Assembly (NCBI GenBank): GCA_946407495.1
Contig: CAMJOB010000005.1
Span: 1 to 52,342, forward strand
Length of the DNA stretch: 52,342 bases
From: an uncultured Bacillota bacterium
GTDB taxonomy: Bacteria; Bacillota_I; Bacilli_A; RF39; UBA660
Reading direction: 5' to 3'
The notes beneath the pieces are model-generated. The model was not told the DNA's origin, searched no databases, and was given only the letters and a program-made list of their open reading frames with translations. Numbering within the stretch: the stretch's first letter is position 1; every line of letters begins with the position of its first letter. The translations under genes were made by a program, and so were the position numbers. Shown piece by piece: positions 1 to 10,304 of the stretch.

Positions 1-376
1 AGCTGGAGATAACGCTGGAGTATTACTTCGTGGTATCGCTCGTGAAGAAGTTGAACGTGGACAAGTTCTTGCTAAACCTGGAACAGTTACACCTCATCAT
101 AAATTCAAAGCTGCAGTATATGTACTAAGCAAAGAAGAAGGTGGACGTCATACTCCATTCTTCACAAACTATCGTCCTCAATTCTATTTCAGAACTACAG
201 ACGTAACTGGTGTTATCACTCTACCAGAAGGTGTAGAAATGGTTATGCCAGGTGATAACGTTAACATTGATGTTGAATTAATTCACTCAATCGCACTTGA
301 ACAAGGAACTAAATTCTCTATCCGTGAAGGTGGAAGAACAGTTGGTGCTGGTAACGTTACAGAAATCGTTGAATAA
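1..376 (+). CDS. tuf: Elongation factor Tu, C-terminal part (truncated by window start)
   Basis: Frame 2 reads [42 protein letters not shown]...[14 protein letters not shown], the EF-Tu domain 2/3 sequence. Confidence 0.97.
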   Translation, partial: AGDNAGVLLRGIAREEVERGQVLAKPGTVTPHHKFKAAVYVLSKEEGGRHTPFFTNYRPQFYFRTTDVTGVITLPEGVEMVMPGDNVNIDVELIHSIALEQGTKFSIREGGRTVGAGNVTEIVE

Positions 377-386
377 TGATTTATTA

Positions 387-412
387 AAATCAGACTTCGG
401 TCTGATTTTTTT
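387..412 (+). terminator. Rho-independent terminator of tuf
   Basis: AAATCAGAC-TTCG-GTCTGATTT followed by a T-run. Confidence 0.9.
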
Positions 413-431
413 GTGCAATAAAAAAGTCAGG

Positions 432-1700
432 TTAGTCCTGACTCTTTTTTGATTTGTTTTTTACAAAGCTCTTATATAAGTTATAAGAGAAATTATTTAA
501 TACAATATCAAATTCTCCAATGTATTCAGATACTGTAGTATTGAAACCTAATTTAGTTTCATTTAGATGTTTATATGGATGATCTTTTTCAAATTCTCCG
601 GCAATTCCATCTAAGTTTATGTACTTTAAACCCTCATTTGTGTAGTCTTCAATCATTTTCCATTTGATAACGTAGTCAGAATTTAAATGTTTAAACTTAG
701 GATGTACTCCTTCAGCTACTACATAAGCCGCGTTATCATATTTGATTACTAATGCTGCACCAATTATTAATCCATTTGGATATTTCTTTAATAATTCAGT
801 TGCATGTACTAATGATGATTTATATGTATCTAATAATTTATCAGATTCCATTTTCTTATTTAAAGCATTTTCTTTTTGCTTCCTATCTAAGTTATAATCT
901 TGAATCATACCAGCAAGTACATTATTATCTTCTAGTTCTTTTTCATATGCACGTCTACTATTTACTGTATATGTTTCAGTATTTATTTTTGCATAATATA
1001 ATTCAACATTACCTTCATATATTTTAACTAGATTTTTATAATAATCTTTTGTCTTTCTACGTTCTTTCTTTACGAAGTTATAGAATTGATCGATATTATT
1101 TGTATTATCTTTATAAGCTTCTACACCAAAGTTTGTAGCACGTCTTATTTTATTTCTTGTACGTTTATCAAACTTTTGGAATAATGCTTGTGGCTTTTCT
1201 CCTAAAAGTACTAGAGCTTCCCATCTTGGTTTTTCTCCTTCAAAGAATTGGTTTTTACCTTTATAAGTAAATCCAACTTCTTTTAGGTTTTCAATAATCT
1301 TATTACCTTGATTATTGAAGTTCATCATATTACCTTGATAATCTCTAATGGTTAAAGGAATGTATGGATCCATTCTTAATAACATGAATCCTTGCTTTCC
1401 TAGTACTTGTTTTATTTTTTTCATTACTTCTTCTAAGTCTTCTAGACTTTCGTAATTATATAAAATTCCTCTTGGAGCATAAGCAATTTTATTATTCATA
1501 AATACTTGTTTATATAGTAATAGGGTAGCTCCTATAAGTTTGTTGGTGTCACTCACAACACCTAAATAGTGGATGTTGTATCCGTATTTTGTCATTAAAG
1601 TTCCATACTCACTAGTTTGATAGTAGTTTCTATATCTATGGCTGTGAGCAAACTTATCAAATTGTTCCGGAGTAAGAGTTACTACTTTCATTTCCAACAC
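432..1700 (-). CDS. FemA/FemB/FemX-like peptidoglycan interpeptide-bridge aminoacyltransferase
   Basis: 422 aa; two GNAT-like halves with a helical coiled-coil insert (ELEDNNVLAGMIQDYNLDRKQKENALNKKMES) and a 'YINLDGIAGEFEKDHPYKHLNETKLGFN' C-terminal motif typical of FemABX. Confidence 0.85.
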   Translation of the reverse strand: MLEMKVVTLTPEQFDKFAHSHRYRNYYQTSEYGTLMTKYGYNIHYLGVVSDTNKLIGATLLLYKQVFMNNKIAYAPRGILYNYESLEDLEEVMKKIKQVLGKQGFMLLRMDPYIPLTIRDYQGNMMNFNNQGNKIIENLKEVGFTYKGKNQFFEGEKPRWEALVLLGEKPQALFQKFDKRTRNKIRRATNFGVEAYKDNTNNIDQFYNFVKKERRKTKDYYKNLVKIYEGNVELYYAKINTETYTVNSRRAYEKELEDNNVLAGMIQDYNLDRKQKENALNKKMESDKLLDTYKSSLVHATELLKKYPNGLIIGAALVIKYDNAAYVVAEGVHPKFKHLNSDYVIKWKMIEDYTNEGLKYINLDGIAGEFEKDHPYKHLNETKLGFNTTVSEYIGEFDIVLNNFSYNLYKSFVKNKSKKSQD

Positions 1701-1801
1701 CTCTCTATTTCTTCTCTAATTATAGCATATTTAACGATTTCTTTACAATATAACATGTGATTAAATCTATACTTTATAGTATAATAAAAGTGGTGATGAA
1801 A

Positions 1802-3157
1802 ATGTTTGAAAACAATAAAGTATTTATATTAGGACTTGCACGTAGTGGTTACCAAGCCGCAAAGTATTTAATTGCGCGTGGTAATGAAGTTATCTTAAAT
1901 GATGGCAAGGAAGAAAGTAAACTTGATCAAGATCAAATAAAAGAGTTACGTGATCTTGGGGTTAAACTTATATTTGGATCTCATCCTGATGATATATTAG
2001 ATGAATCATTTGATTATTTAATTAAGAATCCAGGTGTTCCAATTGACCATAAGTATGTTTTAAAGGCTAGAGAACTTGGAATTGAAGTTATTAATGAAGT
2101 TGAGATGGCTTTTAGATTATTACCAGAGGGAGTTAAGTTAATTGGTATTACTGGTACAAATGGTAAGACTACAACTACAACTCTTACATATAACATTATG
2201 AAAGAAGCTTTTGGAGATAAAGTGTTCTTAGCTGGTAATATAGGATTCCCATTATGTAGTATCCTACCTGATGTTAAGAGTGGAGATATTATTGTAATGG
2301 AAGTATCTTGCCAACAATTAGAGAATCTTACTAAGTTTAGACCTGATGTAGCAGTTATGACTAATTTAAGTCCTGCACATATTGATTTTTTAAAGAGCTT
2401 TGAAAATTATAAGAGAGTTAAGGCTAAATTATTCCAAAATCAAACAGAAAAAGATATAGCTATATTAAATATAGATAATGATGATGTAATGAATGAGACT
2501 AAGAATATTAAGTCTACTACTAAGTATTTTTCTAGTAAGAAAGAGATTAATGGTTGTTATGTAAAAGATAATGCAATTTACTATTATGGAGATAAAGTTA
2601 TTACTCGTGATCAAATCTTTATAGCAGGAATGCATAATGTTGAGAACTGTATGGCAGCTATTATGGTTGTTAAAGAATTTGGAGTATCTAACGATATTAT
2701 TTGCAAGGTTATTTCTGAATTCCGTGGTGTAGAACATAGATTAGAGTATGTTGATACTGTTAATGATGTTCGTTTCTATAATGATACAGAAGCTACAAAT
2801 ATTAAATGTACTCAAATAGCTTTAAGTAGTTTTGATCAACCTATAACTATCTTCTTAGGTGGATTAGAGCGTGGACAAGATTTTCATGAATTAACTCCTT
2901 ATATGAAGAATGTTTCTAATATTATTGCGATTGGACAATGTCGTGATAGAGTAGCTGAATATGGTAAAGAATTAGGTATACCAACTTATGTATATGAGTT
3001 TTTAAAAGATGGATTTAGTAAAAGTGTTGAAGTTACTAAACCAAATGGTATAATATTATTGAGCCCTGCGTCTGCTTCGTGGGATCAATATAAAGAATGC
3101 GAAGTAAGAGGAGCAGAATTTAAAAAGAAAGTTGAGGAATTAAAAAATGAAAATTAA
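1802..3157 (+). CDS. murD: UDP-N-acetylmuramoylalanine--D-glutamate ligase
   Basis: Mur ligase motif [24 protein letters not shown], 'NDTEATN', '[10 protein letters not shown]'. Start placed at 1802 (track ORF begins 1757) from the SD-like GGTG upstream. Confidence 0.93.
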   Translation: MFENNKVFILGLARSGYQAAKYLIARGNEVILNDGKEESKLDQDQIKELRDLGVKLIFGSHPDDILDESFDYLIKNPGVPIDHKYVLKARELGIEVINEVEMAFRLLPEGVKLIGITGTNGKTTTTTLTYNIMKEAFGDKVFLAGNIGFPLCSILPDVKSGDIIVMEVSCQQLENLTKFRPDVAVMTNLSPAHIDFLKSFENYKRVKAKLFQNQTEKDIAILNIDNDDVMNETKNIKSTTKYFSSKKEINGCYVKDNAIYYYGDKVITRDQIFIAGMHNVENCMAAIMVVKEFGVSNDIICKVISEFRGVEHRLEYVDTVNDVRFYNDTEATNIKCTQIALSSFDQPITIFLGGLERGQDFHELTPYMKNVSNIIAIGQCRDRVAEYGKELGIPTYVYEFLKDGFSKSVEVTKPNGIILLSPASASWDQYKECEVRGAEFKKKVEELKNEN

Positions 3158-4376
3158 AGATGTCAGAGCTAGAGAAATTTTAGATTCTAGAGGAAATCCT
3201 ACTGTTGAAGTTGATGTTATCCTTGAGAATGGTGTAAGAGGTCGTGCTGCTGTACCAAGCGGAGCTAGTACTGGAGAAAGAGAAGCACTAGAATTACGTG
3301 ATGGTGATAAGTCTAGATTTATGGGAAAAGGTACTTTAAAAGCAGTTGCTAATGTTAATGGACCTTTAAGAGATTTAGTAATCGGAATGGATGCTGCTAA
3401 TCAAAAAGAATTAGATTATGCAATGATTAAATTAGATGGTACTGAAACTAAGTCTAAATTTGGTGCTAATGCTATTCTAGGTATTAGTATGGCTGCTTTA
3501 AGAGCAAGTGCTATTAATGAAGGAAAAGAATTATATGAATATATTGGAAATGGTAAAACATTACCAGTACCAATGATGAATATTATTAATGGTGGAGCTC
3601 ATGCTGATAATAAACTTGATTTCCAAGAGTTTATGATTATTCCACAAAGAGATACTATTCATGAAAGAGTTAGAGTTGGTGCAGAAGTATTCCACAACTT
3701 AAAGAAAGTATTAAATGAAAAGAAATTAGCTACTGGTGTTGGTGATGAAGGAGGATTTGCTCCTGATTTACAATCAAATTCTGAAGGATTTGAATTAATT
3801 ATGGAAGCTATTAAGAGAGCTGGATACGAACCAGGAAAAGATGTTTGTATGGGTATCGATGTAGCTGCTTCTGAATTCTATAGCGATGGTAAATATAACC
3901 TTGTTGGTGAAGGAAGAAGTTTAACTACTGATGAATTAATTGAATTCTATGAAGAATTAGTTAATAAATATCCAATTATTTCTATTGAAGACCCTGTTGA
4001 TGAAAATGACTGGGAAGGATTTAGAAAGATTACTGAACGTCTAGGAGATAGAATCCAATTAGTTGGTGATGATTTATTCGTTACTAATAAGAAATGTTTA
4101 CAAATGGGTATTGATAATCATGCTGGTAATGCTATTTTATTAAAAGTAAACCAAATTGGAACAATTACTGAAACATTAGAGACTATTGAATTAGCTCGTT
4201 CTAATGGATATAAAACAGTTATTTCTCACAGAAGTGGTGAAACTGAAGATACTACAATTGCTGATTTAGCTGTAGGACTTGATTTAGGACAAATTAAGAC
4301 TGGTTCTATGTCTAGAACAGATCGTATTTGTAAGTATAATCAATTAATGAGAATTGAAGAAGAACTATCTAGATAG
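3147..4376 (+). CDS. eno: Enolase
   Basis: [63 protein letters not shown]. Overlaps the murD 3' end. Confidence 0.97.
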   Translation: MKIKDVRAREILDSRGNPTVEVDVILENGVRGRAAVPSGASTGEREALELRDGDKSRFMGKGTLKAVANVNGPLRDLVIGMDAANQKELDYAMIKLDGTETKSKFGANAILGISMAALRASAINEGKELYEYIGNGKTLPVPMMNIINGGAHADNKLDFQEFMIIPQRDTIHERVRVGAEVFHNLKKVLNEKKLATGVGDEGGFAPDLQSNSEGFELIMEAIKRAGYEPGKDVCMGIDVAASEFYSDGKYNLVGEGRSLTTDELIEFYEELVNKYPIISIEDPVDENDWEGFRKITERLGDRIQLVGDDLFVTNKKCLQMGIDNHAGNAILLKVNQIGTITETLETIELARSNGYKTVISHRSGETEDTTIADLAVGLDLGQIKTGSMSRTDRICKYNQLMRIEEELSR

Positions 4377-4386
4377 TTCTTTTTTC
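4360..4386 (+). terminator. Terminator overlapping the eno stop codon
   Basis: AGAACTAT-CTAG-ATAGTTCT + T-run; the eno TAG (4374-4376) lies inside the hairpin. Confidence 0.85.
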
Positions 4387-4416
4387 TTGACGTAATAAAG
4401 GTTTATACGTTATAAT
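4387..4416 (+). promoter_or_regulatory. Sigma-70-type promoter for the proS T-box transcript
   Basis: TTGACG at 4387-4392, 18-bp spacer, TATAAT at 4411-4416. Confidence 0.7.
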
Positions 4417-4419
4417 ATG

Positions 4420-4620
4420 TAGGAAATCTATATGAAAGACCAACACTTTATGGGCTCTTATAACAGTGATTTAGGGATAGTGTGAACCTAATTATAATCC
4501 AATAAAGTTCCTACCTTTCATGGAGGAGTTATTACTCTCGGTGAAGAGCCGTTATCGAATTAAGATAAAGTAAGGATGGTACCGTGCCTTGTGCACTCCT
4601 TTGGTACCATTCTTTTTTTA
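4420..4620 (+). promoter_or_regulatory. T-box leader (tRNA-Pro responsive) upstream of proS
   Basis: T-box core 'AAGGATGGTACCGTG'; specifier-loop GTGAA-CCT-A gives CCU (Pro) at 4487-4489; terminator hairpin GGATGGTACC...GGTACCATTC + T-run. Confidence 0.88.
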
Positions 4621-4638
4621 TTGTTGGAGGTGTTATGT

Positions 4639-6315
4639 ATGAGAATGAGTAATAGTTATTTTTTAACATTGAAAGAAGATGTTAAAGGAGAAGAATCTAC
4701 TAGTGCTAACTTATTAGTACGTACTGGGATGATTAAAAAAGTAGGAAGTGGTATTTATACTTTCTTACCTATGGGACTTAGAGTCTTAAGAAAAATTGAA
4801 AATATTGTAAGAGAAGAAATGAATAGAATTGATTCTCAAGAGTTATTAATGCCTTCATTACTACCCGAAGAGGTATACGTAGCAAGTGGAAGACGAGATG
4901 TATTTGGACATGATATGTTTTCTTTAAGGGATCGATTCGAGAGAGAATATGTTTTAGGACCTACACATGAGGAACTATTCGTAGATGCTGCTAGAGAGGT
5001 TATTAAATCTTATAAAGATATGCCAATTAGTTTATACCAAATGGCTGATAAGTTTAGAGATGAACCTAGAAGTAGATATGGATTGATTCGTACTAGAGAA
5101 TTTATTATGAAAGATGCTTATACATTTGATAAGGACTTAGAAGGATTAGATGTTGCTTATGATAAGATGTTTGAAGCATATAAGAAGATATTTGATCGTA
5201 TAGGTCTTGATTATCGTATAGTTAGAGCTTCTACTGGAGCTATGGGTGGTTTATTATCTGAAGAGTTCCAAGCAGTTACTGATATTGGTGAAGATATATT
5301 AGTACTTTGTGATAAGTGTGGTTTATCTACTAATATTGAGATTTGTGAATGTAAGGAATTTGAGAAGATTGATGAAGAAGAGAAAGAGTATTCTTTACTT
5401 CATACTCCTAACATGAGAGGAATAGATGAAATAGTAGAAAATGTTGGAGTAGATATTAAACGTACTGTTAAAACACTTATTTATAAGAGTGAAGATAAAT
5501 TTTATGCTGTATTAGTACGTGGAGATAGAGAAGTAAATGAATTAAAACTTGCTAGAGCATTAGGTGTTTCTTCAATTGAATTATCTTCATTAGAAGAAGA
5601 TATGGAAATTACTGGTGCTGAAGTTGGATTTGCTGGACCAGTTGGTTTATCAGTACCTATTGTTGTTGATTTAGAAGTATCTGGTATGAAGAATTTTATG
5701 GTTGGTGCTAATAAGACTGATTATCACTACGTAAACGTTAATTTAAAGGATTTTGAAGCATATAAGATCTGCGATATACGAAATGTTTGTAGTGATGATA
5801 ATTGTCCTGTATGTGGCAATAAACTTACATTTAAGCATGGTATTGAAGTAGGTAATACATTCAAACTTGGTACTAAGTATTGTGAGAGTATGGGACTTCA
5901 ATATAGTGATATGAATAATGAGTTAAAATATCCATTTATGGGATGTTATGGAATAGGTATCGCTAGATGTTTAGCTGCATTTATTGAACAACATCATGAT
6001 GACAAAGGCATTATATTTAATAATAGTATTGCTCCATTTGATTATCATCTTGTAGTTATTAATAATAAAGATGAAGATCAAATGAAAGTAGCAGAAAAAT
6101 TATACAAATCTTTATTAGATAAAGGATATGAAGTATTATTCGATGATCGTGATGCACGTCCTGGAGTTAAGTTTGGTGATGCTGATTTAATTGGTATACC
6201 AGTTCGTATTACAGTGGGTAGAGATGCGAAAGACGGAAAGGTCGAAGTTAAGGAACGTATGTCTAGTGAGAGTAAAGTTATTGAATTATCAGAAATATTT
6301 GAAAATATTAAATAA
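4639..6315 (+). CDS. proS: Prolyl-tRNA synthetase
   Basis: Class II aaRS motifs (GPTHEELFVDAAREVIKSYKDMP, QMADKFRDEPRSRYGLIRTREFIMKDAYTFD, GCYGIGIARCLAAFIEQHHDDKG). Start moved from 4576 (inside the T-box terminator) to 4639, preceded by GGAGG. Confidence 0.95.
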   Translation: MRMSNSYFLTLKEDVKGEESTSANLLVRTGMIKKVGSGIYTFLPMGLRVLRKIENIVREEMNRIDSQELLMPSLLPEEVYVASGRRDVFGHDMFSLRDRFEREYVLGPTHEELFVDAAREVIKSYKDMPISLYQMADKFRDEPRSRYGLIRTREFIMKDAYTFDKDLEGLDVAYDKMFEAYKKIFDRIGLDYRIVRASTGAMGGLLSEEFQAVTDIGEDILVLCDKCGLSTNIEICECKEFEKIDEEEKEYSLLHTPNMRGIDEIVENVGVDIKRTVKTLIYKSEDKFYAVLVRGDREVNELKLARALGVSSIELSSLEEDMEITGAEVGFAGPVGLSVPIVVDLEVSGMKNFMVGANKTDYHYVNVNLKDFEAYKICDIRNVCSDDNCPVCGNKLTFKHGIEVGNTFKLGTKYCESMGLQYSDMNNELKYPFMGCYGIGIARCLAAFIEQHHDDKGIIFNNSIAPFDYHLVVINNKDEDQMKVAEKLYKSLLDKGYEVLFDDRDARPGVKFGDADLIGIPVRITVGRDAKDGKVEVKERMSSESKVIELSEIFENIK

Positions 6316-6351
6316 TGTTTTTGTTATACTTATGGTATAAGGAGTGGTTTT

Positions 6352-8067
6352 ATGAAGATAAAGTTTTGTAACTCTGATAAATTTATGAAGAGTGATAAGG
6401 ATTTTGAAGTAAAGAAAAAGAAGCATACTGGGAAGATTATAATTATTAGTGCTTCCTTATTGGCTATAATGTTATTTGGTGGAAAAGTACTTACTGCCAA
6501 TAATAGTAATAGACATGATATGGATTATTATTTAGAAATAGTTCGTAATAATTCTTCTTCAAATACATCTACTAATTCTTCTAATAGTAGTTCTTCTAAA
6601 ACTACTACTAAAACAACTACCACTTCATCTAAAGTAAAATATACTGATCAATATGATTCTACCCGTATGACTTTAAATAATTATGATTATATGGCTTATT
6701 ATAATTATTTAGCAGCATTTGATACTGATTTTGCATATTCTGATTTGTATGAAATTCCAAAGGCTTTAGAACTAGAAAAGAATTATCAAATTCCTTTGAA
6801 AGATGTTACTCCTATTGAATTAAAAAATGGTAAATTTGATGCTAATATTATGCTTAATGTTATTAAGAAAAATAACAAAGCTTATTTGGATGATAAAACT
6901 ACTACATCTTTTCGTAAGGCTTCTTATAAAGAGATGGATGATAAGACAGTATTAGATATTTGTAAAGTTGTTGCAAATACATTAAATGATTATGTTGATA
7001 AATATGATTTTATTGATAAAGAAGAGTTGAGAAAAGTAGTTGGAGACTTAAAGATGTTTACTGCTCCTTCATCAAGTAATGCTTTTGTTAATGATGATAA
7101 TGTATTTATGATATCTAAGAACATGATTAAATTGGCAAGTGTTATGTATAAAGAGAATAATGTTGAGAAAGATACTCTAATACATGAAAGTATGCACTTA
7201 ATTCAAAAGAGTGTTGGAGATAAAGACAAGAATTATCTACAAGTTGGGCAAAGTAAAAAGTTTAAAGATCTAGAAGTTAATTCTTTGGAATGGAAATTCT
7301 TAGTTGAGGCTGATGCTGAAAAGATGATGAGTCTTTATACTGGTGAACCGCCTTTTACTTATAAAAATTATATTACTTATACTGAAAGTTTAACTAGTGC
7401 ACTTATTTTAAAAGATAATATTCATTCTAATACTATTTTTGAGGTTATTATGGATAGAACTCCAAATCGTATTTATGATTTTTATGGAGTGCATAATGAT
7501 AAAGAAAAGATTGAGTTAATTAAGTTATTATATACAACTGATGTTTTACAAAGCGCTAGAGAAGATTTTTACGAAAAATATAATCCTATTTATGGAAAGC
7601 ATGAGAATGATGCTGAATTGATAGATTTCCAATTACAATTGAAATCAGAAATTTGTGAAGAAGTATCAAAGAAGTTTTATGAAACTCTTTCTACTAAAAT
7701 ACATGATTCTAGTATGACTAAAGATGATATTTTCTATACTATCCGTATATTTGAAGCAGATATGAATAATCATCTTGAAATGGATAAAGAGAGTAAGCTT
7801 ACTCGTAATTATGCTTTTATGGTTAATTATGTTAAAGTACAAAACGAATTCTTTAGTCATTTAGCTTCAAGTAATAATACTACTTTTGATAAGTTAGTAG
7901 ATGATTATAATAATTATGAATTAGCAATTAATAAAGAACAAACACTGAACGCATTTGATCAAGATACTAGAGATTATTATGCTTCTAAGTATGATCAATA
8001 TATTAAGTATAGTAATAAGAGTGTTAGACAATATTATGATTCAGTAGATAAAAACAAGGTAAAATAG
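6352..8067 (+). CDS. Membrane-anchored extracellular protein with HExxH zincin-like motif; putative metalloprotease
   Basis: N-terminal TM (IIIISASLLAIMLFGGKVLTA), Ser/Thr/Asn-rich linker, then DTLIHESMHLIQKS (HExxH, codons 7183-7197) and downstream 'LVEADAEKMMSL' as candidate Glu ligand. Confidence 0.6.
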   Translation: MKIKFCNSDKFMKSDKDFEVKKKKHTGKIIIISASLLAIMLFGGKVLTANNSNRHDMDYYLEIVRNNSSSNTSTNSSNSSSSKTTTKTTTTSSKVKYTDQYDSTRMTLNNYDYMAYYNYLAAFDTDFAYSDLYEIPKALELEKNYQIPLKDVTPIELKNGKFDANIMLNVIKKNNKAYLDDKTTTSFRKASYKEMDDKTVLDICKVVANTLNDYVDKYDFIDKEELRKVVGDLKMFTAPSSSNAFVNDDNVFMISKNMIKLASVMYKENNVEKDTLIHESMHLIQKSVGDKDKNYLQVGQSKKFKDLEVNSLEWKFLVEADAEKMMSLYTGEPPFTYKNYITYTESLTSALILKDNIHSNTIFEVIMDRTPNRIYDFYGVHNDKEKIELIKLLYTTDVLQSAREDFYEKYNPIYGKHENDAELIDFQLQLKSEICEEVSKKFYETLSTKIHDSSMTKDDIFYTIRIFEADMNNHLEMDKESKLTRNYAFMVNYVKVQNEFFSHLASSNNTTFDKLVDDYNNYELAINKEQTLNAFDQDTRDYYASKYDQYIKYSNKSVRQYYDSVDKNKVK

Positions 8068-8087
8068 TAAAATTTTACCTTTTTTTT
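8056..8087 (+). terminator. Terminator overlapping the stop codon of the HExxH gene
   Basis: AAGGTAAAAT...ATTTTACCTT followed by T-run; contains TAG 8065-8067. Confidence 0.8.
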
Positions 8088-8170
8088 GTCAACTATTTGT
8101 GTTTTTTATTTACTAGTAGTATAAATATGATATTCTTAAGGTAGGAGAATAATAGTAAAGGAGGATTACT

Positions 8171-8503
8171 GTGAAGCAAGATTTGATAGGTATCAATGAG
8201 GGTAGAATTGATCGTTTAATCTTAGATTGTTACGATTATATTGAAAAGTTGAATACTATATTAAATAATATTTCTACTGAAATTTCTAATACTTCTAATT
8301 ATTTAGATTGTGAAGTTGTTAATGAGTTGAAGAGAAAATATGAAGAACAAAAATTATTTTATAGTGCTTTTTCTAATCATTTGGTAGCTTATACAGAGAA
8401 ATTGTTAGATGTTAAGAATAAGTCCTTAGCAAATTCATCTGATATTGCTGCACAAGTAATCAAGGACTCTAAAGAAATCGATATTGTTCTACCAGAAAAA
8501 TAA
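8171..8503 (+). CDS. Small helical protein of T7SS-like locus (no WXG motif)
   Basis: GTG start with GGAGGA SD; 110 aa, predicted two-helix content, first gene of a tandem array of small ORFs. Confidence 0.65.
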   Translation: MKQDLIGINEGRIDRLILDCYDYIEKLNTILNNISTEISNTSNYLDCEVVNELKRKYEEQKLFYSAFSNHLVAYTEKLLDVKNKSLANSSDIAAQVIKDSKEIDIVLPEK

Positions 8504-8535
8504 GCTATATTATAGCGACCATAGGAGGTATATTT

Positions 8536-8850
8536 ATGAATGGTGAAGTAGGAATTGATGAGTTAGATTTCGGATATAGTAGAATGGGTACTCAAAAATA
8601 TATCGAAGCACTAAATACTCAAGCAATTACAGAAACTTGTCGTTTACTTCGTGAAATCAATGGTATCAAAAGTACTATTGAGTCTGGATGGCAAGGACAA
8701 TCAGAAGAAAACTTTGTAAAGAATTTTGAAAAGGCTATTGGAGAAACAGAAGAATCTATTAAAGGTTTAAGAGACGTTTTAGCTTCTGAATTTTCAGCTA
8801 TTGAAGATGCAGTAGCAAATCAAGATAATGAAATGGTACCATTAGATTAA
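8536..8850 (+). CDS. WXG100-family (ESAT-6-like) protein
   Basis: 104 aa; central 'ESGWQGQSEENFVKNF' WXG motif between two helices; SD AGGAGG. Confidence 0.88.
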   Translation: MNGEVGIDELDFGYSRMGTQKYIEALNTQAITETCRLLREINGIKSTIESGWQGQSEENFVKNFEKAIGETEESIKGLRDVLASEFSAIEDAVANQDNEMVPLD

Positions 8851-8868
8851 TTATAGGAGGTAAGTAGA

Positions 8869-9384
8869 ATGGGAATGATATCAAGAGAATTCCATGATAT
8901 AAGTTGGAATATTGGTTCTGAAATTAAAAATGCAAGAGATACTATCTCTGATATGTGGAGAAATGTTACTGGTCGTGTTAATGCTACTTGGAATAGTATA
9001 ATGAACTACGATGTTGTAGGTATTAACTATGCAAAAGTTCCAGATATGCAAAGAGCAATTGATGAATATGTTAAAGCTTTATCTGCACACTTAGAAGAAG
9101 TTAAAAAAGATGCTGATAATTCAAAAGCAATGAAAGGTGAATATGCAGTAGCTGTTAAAGATTTTATCAATGCTATTTGTGAATCTTGTGATGCAGTTAT
9201 TTCTTATTTAAATAAGTTCAGAGATAAATTAGCTACAGGTTATGCTGAAAGCGGATATGGTGAAGAAGAAACTATTTTGGGATCTTACAAAGCAAAAGAT
9301 ACCAACTTATCTTCTGATATTAATGAACAAGCTGGTGACTTAAGAAAGAACCATGAACGTTATGGTGGCGGTGGGTCACAATAA
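8869..9384 (+). CDS. Uncharacterised helical protein of T7SS-like locus, Gly-rich C-terminus
   Basis: 171 aa, ...RKNHERYGGGGSQ; SD GGAGG; same operon as WXG100 genes. Confidence 0.65.
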   Translation: MGMISREFHDISWNIGSEIKNARDTISDMWRNVTGRVNATWNSIMNYDVVGINYAKVPDMQRAIDEYVKALSAHLEEVKKDADNSKAMKGEYAVAVKDFINAICESCDAVISYLNKFRDKLATGYAESGYGEEETILGSYKAKDTNLSSDINEQAGDLRKNHERYGGGGSQ

Positions 9385-9408
9385 TAAACAATAGAAGGGA
9401 TTGATTAG

Positions 9409-9708
9409 ATGCTTCAAAGTTTATATCGAGAAAGAGATCAATATCATTCTTTTCGTAATAATTTAGGTCAAATTTTGGGATGCCTAAAAAATGGAAAAGG
9501 AAATATTGACGATTGTAATAAAATTACCTCTTATTATATGGTTGATGATAATTCACCAGATAATGGGGCGTTTGGTTCTGCTGCTGAAGAAGTCAGTGGC
9601 GTTATTTCTAAGATTGAAGCAGAAATTATCCCTTGGATTGATCAAAAAGTTAGACAGTTAGATAGAACTATTGCTGATTTAGAATTAGCGGAATCTATGA
9701 AGGAGTGA
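9409..9708 (+). CDS. Small helical protein of T7SS-like locus (YwqH/DUF5082-like in appearance)
   Basis: 99 aa; long helices flanking a central loop; TGA stop at 9706-9708. Confidence 0.6.
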   Translation: MLQSLYRERDQYHSFRNNLGQILGCLKNGKGNIDDCNKITSYYMVDDNSPDNGAFGSAAEEVSGVISKIEAEIIPWIDQKVRQLDRTIADLELAESMKE

Positions 9709-9712
9709 TGAT

Positions 9713-9982
9713 ATGGCTTTTATTAATTCCGATATTGAAAAATTACGTGAATGTGGAAATCATATTATTCAGTATTCAAATGATTATATGGAAGTTATGA
9801 ATGAATTAATGAAGAAGTTAGAAGATGTTTCAAAAGATAATGTTTGGCATGGAGTAAGTGCTAATCAATTTATTGAAAATATGAAAAGAGATAAGATTCA
9901 ATATACTGCTATGGGAAATTCGTTGAAATGTTTTGGGCAAACAATTGTTAATTTCTCAAATGATTTATCTGGAGTTAAATAA
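9713..9982 (+). CDS. WXG100-family protein
   Basis: 89 aa; 'DNVWHGVSANQFIENM' WXG motif at mid-protein. Confidence 0.8.
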   Translation: MAFINSDIEKLRECGNHIIQYSNDYMEVMNELMKKLEDVSKDNVWHGVSANQFIENMKRDKIQYTAMGNSLKCFGQTIVNFSNDLSGVK

Positions 9983-10272
9983 TGAAAAAAGTTCATTTTG
10001 ATTATTCTGGATTGCAGAATAATATATATCCATCTCTTAATAATGCAATAAATAATTTGAAAAATGCTTCTAATACTCTTTCTAATATTGGTGTTCCTGG
10101 TGGCTGTCCTTATGGCGGTTACTTACGTGGAGCAGCAAGTAAAATTAATAATTCAGTTAATCGTTTAAATAGTGTTCTTAGTGATTCTAATGATACTAAT
10201 AGTAAACTTAATACTGTTATAGGTAATTTTAGTGTTAATATTGCTAAAATACCTATTACTAAAGTTAAATAA
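9982..10272 (+). CDS. Small WXG-like helical protein with Gly/Cys/Pro loop
   Basis: 96 aa; two helices separated by 'GVPGGCPYGGYLRGAASK'; start overlaps the stop of the preceding gene. Confidence 0.6.
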   Translation: MKKVHFDYSGLQNNIYPSLNNAINNLKNASNTLSNIGVPGGCPYGGYLRGAASKINNSVNRLNSVLSDSNDTNSKLNTVIGNFSVNIAKIPITKVK

Positions 10273-10304
10273 AAAAACTCAAGATTCTTTTCTTGAGTTT
10301 TTTA
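10271..10304. terminator. Bidirectional terminator between convergent T7SS-like operons
   Basis: AAAAAACTCAAGA-TTCT-TTTCTTGAGTTTTTTA with A/T runs on both sides. Confidence 0.88.

Noticed and set aside
752-1027. 91-aa forward ORF in the FemAB gene
   Set aside because: Shadow ORF, Leu/Tyr/His-rich composition typical of antisense AT-rich DNA.
2014-2737. Reverse ORFs inside murD
   Set aside because: Shadow ORFs of a conserved gene.
6541-6640. Ser/Thr/Asn-codon repeat tract
   Set aside because: Considered as a repeat or phase-variable element; codons are mixed (AAT/TCT/ACT/AGT) with no perfect tandem unit, so it is just a protein linker.
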